Source: an uncultured Pelagibacteraceae bacterium (lineage in GTDB: Bacteria > Pseudomonadota > Alphaproteobacteria > Pelagibacterales > Pelagibacteraceae). Taken from it: DNA of 64,000 bases. Position numbers and translations under genes: made by a program. Each line of letters opens with the position of its first letter. Within the stretch, counting starts at the first letter, position 1. Location: the NCBI GenBank assembly GCA_902607115.1, contig CACLIZ010000001.1, positions 1 to 64,000 of the forward strand. Direction: 5' to 3'. Shown in pieces: positions 60,526 to 64,000 of the stretch. Under the pieces are notes generated by a model. It was not told the DNA's origin and ran no database searches. It saw nothing but the letters and a program-made list of their open reading frames with translations.

Positions 60526-61389
60526 ATGTCTCATATAAGCATCTTCTTTGAATTAACAAGGCTAAAAAAACCAATTGGTTTCATGTTGTTATTTTGGCCT
60601 TGTGTTTGGGGATTGTCTATAGCTTACGATTTTCAAAATGGTTTTGAACAATATGTATTCTACATAATCTTATTTTTTTTTGGATCAGTTTTAATGCGTT
60701 CAGCGGGATGTATAGTGAATGATATCACGGACAAAGATTTTGACAAAAAAGTTAAAAGAACAAAAAATCGACCACTTGCATCTGGTATAATATCGGTTAA
60801 AGCTGCGATGATTTATTCAATTATTTTATGTATATTAGCTTTTTTAGTATTAATTAATTTTAATTTAATAACTATTTTATTAGCAATCGCATCAATGCCT
60901 CTTGCTTTCACATACCCTTTAATGAAAAGATATACTTACTGGCCTCAGCTGTTTTTGGGCGTAACATTCAATTATGGATTATTGCTTGGATGGACTTCAA
61001 TTTATGAAAATATAAATTTAGCACCAATACTATTCTATTTTGGCGCCATATTTTGGACATTGGGTTACGACACAATATACGGCTTTCAAGATATTGAAGA
61101 CGATGAAATTATAGGAGTAAAATCAACATCTATTAAATTTAAAGATAATCCAAAATTATTTTTAGTAATTTGCTATTCTATGTTTATATTTTGTTTTTTT
61201 TTAGTAGGTATAATTTTAGAATATAATAGTTATTTCTATATTGGCGCAGTAATAGTGGTTCTACATTTATTTTATTTACAGATTTACAAATTTGATCAAT
61301 CAAATAAAAATAAATGCTTACAAATATTTAAAAGTAATAATTTGTTCGGTTTTATTATATTAATTAATATTATTTTAGGTAAAATTTAA
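60526..61389 (+). CDS. ubiA: 4-hydroxybenzoate polyprenyltransferase
   Basis: 287 aa; MRSAGCIVNDITDKDFDKKVKRTKNRPLASG, DTIYGFQDIEDDEIIGVKSTS. Confidence 0.96.
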   Translation: MSHISIFFELTRLKKPIGFMLLFWPCVWGLSIAYDFQNGFEQYVFYIILFFFGSVLMRSAGCIVNDITDKDFDKKVKRTKNRPLASGIISVKAAMIYSIILCILAFLVLINFNLITILLAIASMPLAFTYPLMKRYTYWPQLFLGVTFNYGLLLGWTSIYENINLAPILFYFGAIFWTLGYDTIYGFQDIEDDEIIGVKSTSIKFKDNPKLFLVICYSMFIFCFFLVGIILEYNSYFYIGAVIVVLHLFYLQIYKFDQSNKNKCLQIFKSNNLFGFIILINIILGKI

Positions 61390-61394
61390 ATTAA

Positions 61395-63146
61395 ATGTCT
61401 AATATACAAATATTGAAAAGATTATTCAATGATTACACAAAACGTTATTTTGGAAAAATATTACTTTCGGTTTTCTTTTCTGTTTTAGTTGCGGGTAGTA
61501 CTGCGGGCATCGCTTATTTATTAGATCCAGCTATTGAAAAAATTTTTATTGAAAAGGATAAACAACTAATGCTTCTTATTCCTTTCGCGATTGTAATATT
61601 TTTTTCAATTAAAGGGATATCTTTATTTCTTGCAAAAACAATTCTTATAAAAGTAGCCGGCGAGATAATGAAGACGCTTCAACTACAAGTAATGCAGGCC
61701 ACTCTCTATTCTAGTATGGAGTCTGCAGACTCGAAACACTCTGGAAAAATAATTTCACACGCAATGTACGATGCAAGCATTATGAAAAATCTGGTATCGA
61801 GCACAATTTTACTTGCAACCAAAGAGTCAATGACTTTAGTTGGGCTAATATTTGTAATGTTTTACCAAAATTGGAAACTTGCTATGTTTGCATTAATAAT
61901 GATACCTCTGGCTTCGGTTGCCGTAAAGTCTTTAGGAAAAAGAGTTGGCAAAATTACTACACAAGCACAAGAGGTAGTAGGTGTGGTTAACTCATTTTTA
62001 TTAGATATAATTAAAAATCACAAAATAATAAAAATTTTTCAAAGAGAAGATTATGAAACTGAAAGGTTAGACAAAGAAATAAACAAAATTAAAGAAAAAT
62101 CTGTCAAAACAGATGTTGTGATGATGCGTTCTACACCAATTATGGAAACACTTACAGGCATAATGATAGGTGGATTAATTTTTTATGCCGGAAACCTCAT
62201 AATAAATAATGAATTAGAGATAAATAATTTTTTCTCTTTTTTAGCTGCAATGATGCTTGCTTATCAACCTGTCAGATCTCTGGCTACAATTAATATGGGA
62301 ATACATTCGGGTCTATCAGCTGCAAAAAGAGTTTTGCCAATTATTGATTCTAAATTTATTGATGAAAACGAAGGTAAAAATTTAGTTTATAAAAAAGGAA
62401 ACATTAGTTTTAAAGATGTAAGCTTTAAATATTCTAGTCGTAAAGATATTATTTTAAATAAAATTAGCTTAAACATAAATAGTGGAGAAATGACAGCTTT
62501 AGTAGGACATAGTGGTGCTGGCAAATCAACCATCATGAACCTTATTCCGAGGTTTTATGATCAATCTGAGGGTAAAATATTTATTGACGACCAGTCAATT
62601 GAAAATGTTTCATTGAAATCTTTAAGAAAAAGCATTTCTTTAGTCAGCCAAGATACAACATTATTTGACGATACTATTAAAAATAATATTAAATATTCAA
62701 ATTTAGAGGCATCAGATGAAGAAATCATGAAAGCTGCAAGACTATCTCATTGTGATGAATTTATAAATAATATGCCAGATAAATACGATACTATGGTTGG
62801 AGAAAATGGAGTTAGGTTGTCAGGTGGAGAAAAACAGAGGCTTTCGATTGCAAGAGCAATTCTTAAAAATAGTAATATAATTTTATTAGACGAAGCAACT
62901 TCATCTTTGGATTCAGAGACAGAGGAAAAAATTCAAAATGCGATAGGTTATTTAACTAAAGGTAAGACCACTTTAGTAATAGCTCATAGATTATCTACCG
63001 TTATTAATTCTAATAAAATTTATGTAATTGAGAAAGGGAAAGTTGCAGCAGAAGGTAAGCATGAAGATTTGATGAGTACATCCGAAACCTATAAAAATTT
63101 TTACGAAATTCAACTTCATAAAAAAAAAGATGAGACTAATTTATAG
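61395..63146 (+). CDS. msbA: MsbA-like ABC transporter, fused permease/ATPase
   Basis: 583 aa; Walker A GHSGAGKST, signature LSGGEKQR, LLDEATSSLD; adjacent to waaA. Confidence 0.92.
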   Translation: MSNIQILKRLFNDYTKRYFGKILLSVFFSVLVAGSTAGIAYLLDPAIEKIFIEKDKQLMLLIPFAIVIFFSIKGISLFLAKTILIKVAGEIMKTLQLQVMQATLYSSMESADSKHSGKIISHAMYDASIMKNLVSSTILLATKESMTLVGLIFVMFYQNWKLAMFALIMIPLASVAVKSLGKRVGKITTQAQEVVGVVNSFLLDIIKNHKIIKIFQREDYETERLDKEINKIKEKSVKTDVVMMRSTPIMETLTGIMIGGLIFYAGNLIINNELEINNFFSFLAAMMLAYQPVRSLATINMGIHSGLSAAKRVLPIIDSKFIDENEGKNLVYKKGNISFKDVSFKYSSRKDIILNKISLNINSGEMTALVGHSGAGKSTIMNLIPRFYDQSEGKIFIDDQSIENVSLKSLRKSISLVSQDTTLFDDTIKNNIKYSNLEASDEEIMKAARLSHCDEFINNMPDKYDTMVGENGVRLSGGEKQRLSIARAILKNSNIILLDEATSSLDSETEEKIQNAIGYLTKGKTTLVIAHRLSTVINSNKIYVIEKGKVAAEGKHEDLMSTSETYKNFYEIQLHKKKDETNL

Positions 63147-64000
63147 AATTATTAGTGAATTATTTTTGCTAATTTCTCCGATTATAATTTTATATAGAAT
63201 ATTAAAAAAAAAAGAAAGTATAAATAGATTTTTTGAAAGGTATGGAATCAATTCAAAACATAGAAAAAGAGGTAAACTAATTTGGTTTCATTGCTCAAGT
63301 GTTGGCGAACTTTTGAGTATAGTGCCTATTCTTGAAAAATTTGAAAATAATTCAAAAATAAAGCAAATATTAATCACAACTACAACCTTGAGCTCTTCTA
63401 AAATATATGAAAAACTTCATCTTAAAAAAGCAATCCATCAATTTTTTCCTATAGATAATAAATTAATAATAAATAAATTTGTAAATTATTGGAGACCTTC
63501 AGCTTTTTTTTTGTGTGAGTCTGAAATCTGGCCAAATTTGATTCACAATATATACAAGAATAAAATCAAATTAATTTTATTAAATGCTAGAATGACTTCT
63601 AAATCCTATAATAGATGGATGAAATTTGGAAGTTTTTCAAAAAGAATATTTGAAAAATTTGATTTATGTTTACCACAAAATAATGAAACTCAAAAACGTC
63701 TTAATTTTCTTGGAGCAAAAAAAATATGCAACCTTGGAAATCTTAAATTTTCAACAAGCAAGAACCTTAAAGATAATATTTTAGAAAAAAAGATTATTAA
63801 TTTTTTTAGCAGAAAAAAAATTTTAATTACAGCTGCCAGTACTCATTTTGATGAAGAAAATTTCATTATTCAAAATCATTTGTATTTTGTTAAAAAAAAA
63901 AAAATTAATAATTTTATATCTATAATTGTGCCACGACACATAGAAAGAACAAATGAAATTAAAGAGGCTGTTGAAAAATTTTCGTTAAAACCTCACCTCC
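63130..64000 (+). CDS. waaA: 3-deoxy-D-manno-octulosonic acid transferase, truncated by window end
   Basis: ATG 63130 (overlaps msbA stop) open to window end; IWFHCSSVGELLSIVPILE, CESEIWPNLI, LLNARMTSKSYNRW, ITAASTHFDEE. Confidence 0.9.
   Translation, partial: MRLIYRIISELFLLISPIIILYRILKKKESINRFFERYGINSKHRKRGKLIWFHCSSVGELLSIVPILEKFENNSKIKQILITTTTLSSSKIYEKLHLKKAIHQFFPIDNKLIINKFVNYWRPSAFFLCESEIWPNLIHNIYKNKIKLILLNARMTSKSYNRWMKFGSFSKRIFEKFDLCLPQNNETQKRLNFLGAKKICNLGNLKFSTSKNLKDNILEKKIINFFSRKKILITAASTHFDEENFIIQNHLYFVKKKKINNFISIIVPRHIERTNEIKEAVEKFSLKPHL

Noticed and set aside
63892-63904. A13 tract in waaA as another frameshift
   Set aside because: Frame stays intact through the tract and downstream conserved sequence (SIIVPRHIERTNEI) is in frame.

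Overview
A 64 kb, very AT-rich, gene-dense window with almost no intergenic DNA. Gene content and order look like a streamlined alphaproteobacterial chromosome, most likely SAR11/Pelagibacterales (inference from composition and synteny only). Nearly everything is core metabolism: trxB, uvrB/uvrC, folB, pgsA, ilvE, a MarR/OmpR/EnvZ-type regulatory set, lgt, prs, rplY, pth, ychF, petABC, hemF, greA, tRNA-Gln(TTG)-cca, ispE, rnhB, a CcrM-type GANTC methyltransferase, mutY, smc, F0 ATP synthase genes, a carotenoid/retinal cluster (crtI-crtB-crtY-blh), ispH-thrB-rnhA, a cytochrome c oxidase operon, ubiA, msbA and a partial waaA. I found no rRNA, CRISPR, prophage or transposon. Most notable observations: (1) four GANTC sites packed upstream of the ccrM-like gene, two of them inside or overlapping a good sigma70-like promoter; (2) tRNA-Gln whose encoded CCA end lies 3 nt before the start codon of the CCA-adding enzyme gene; (3) four independent genes (smc, atpF, crtY, ispH) that each need one A removed from a poly-A tract to be intact; (4) a DsbA-like protein with the middle of the protein missing, and a neighbouring SMC with no recognisable hinge; (5) very compact divergent gene pairs, including abutting start codons (CATATG) and a 21-bp gap with a central CTATATAG palindrome.
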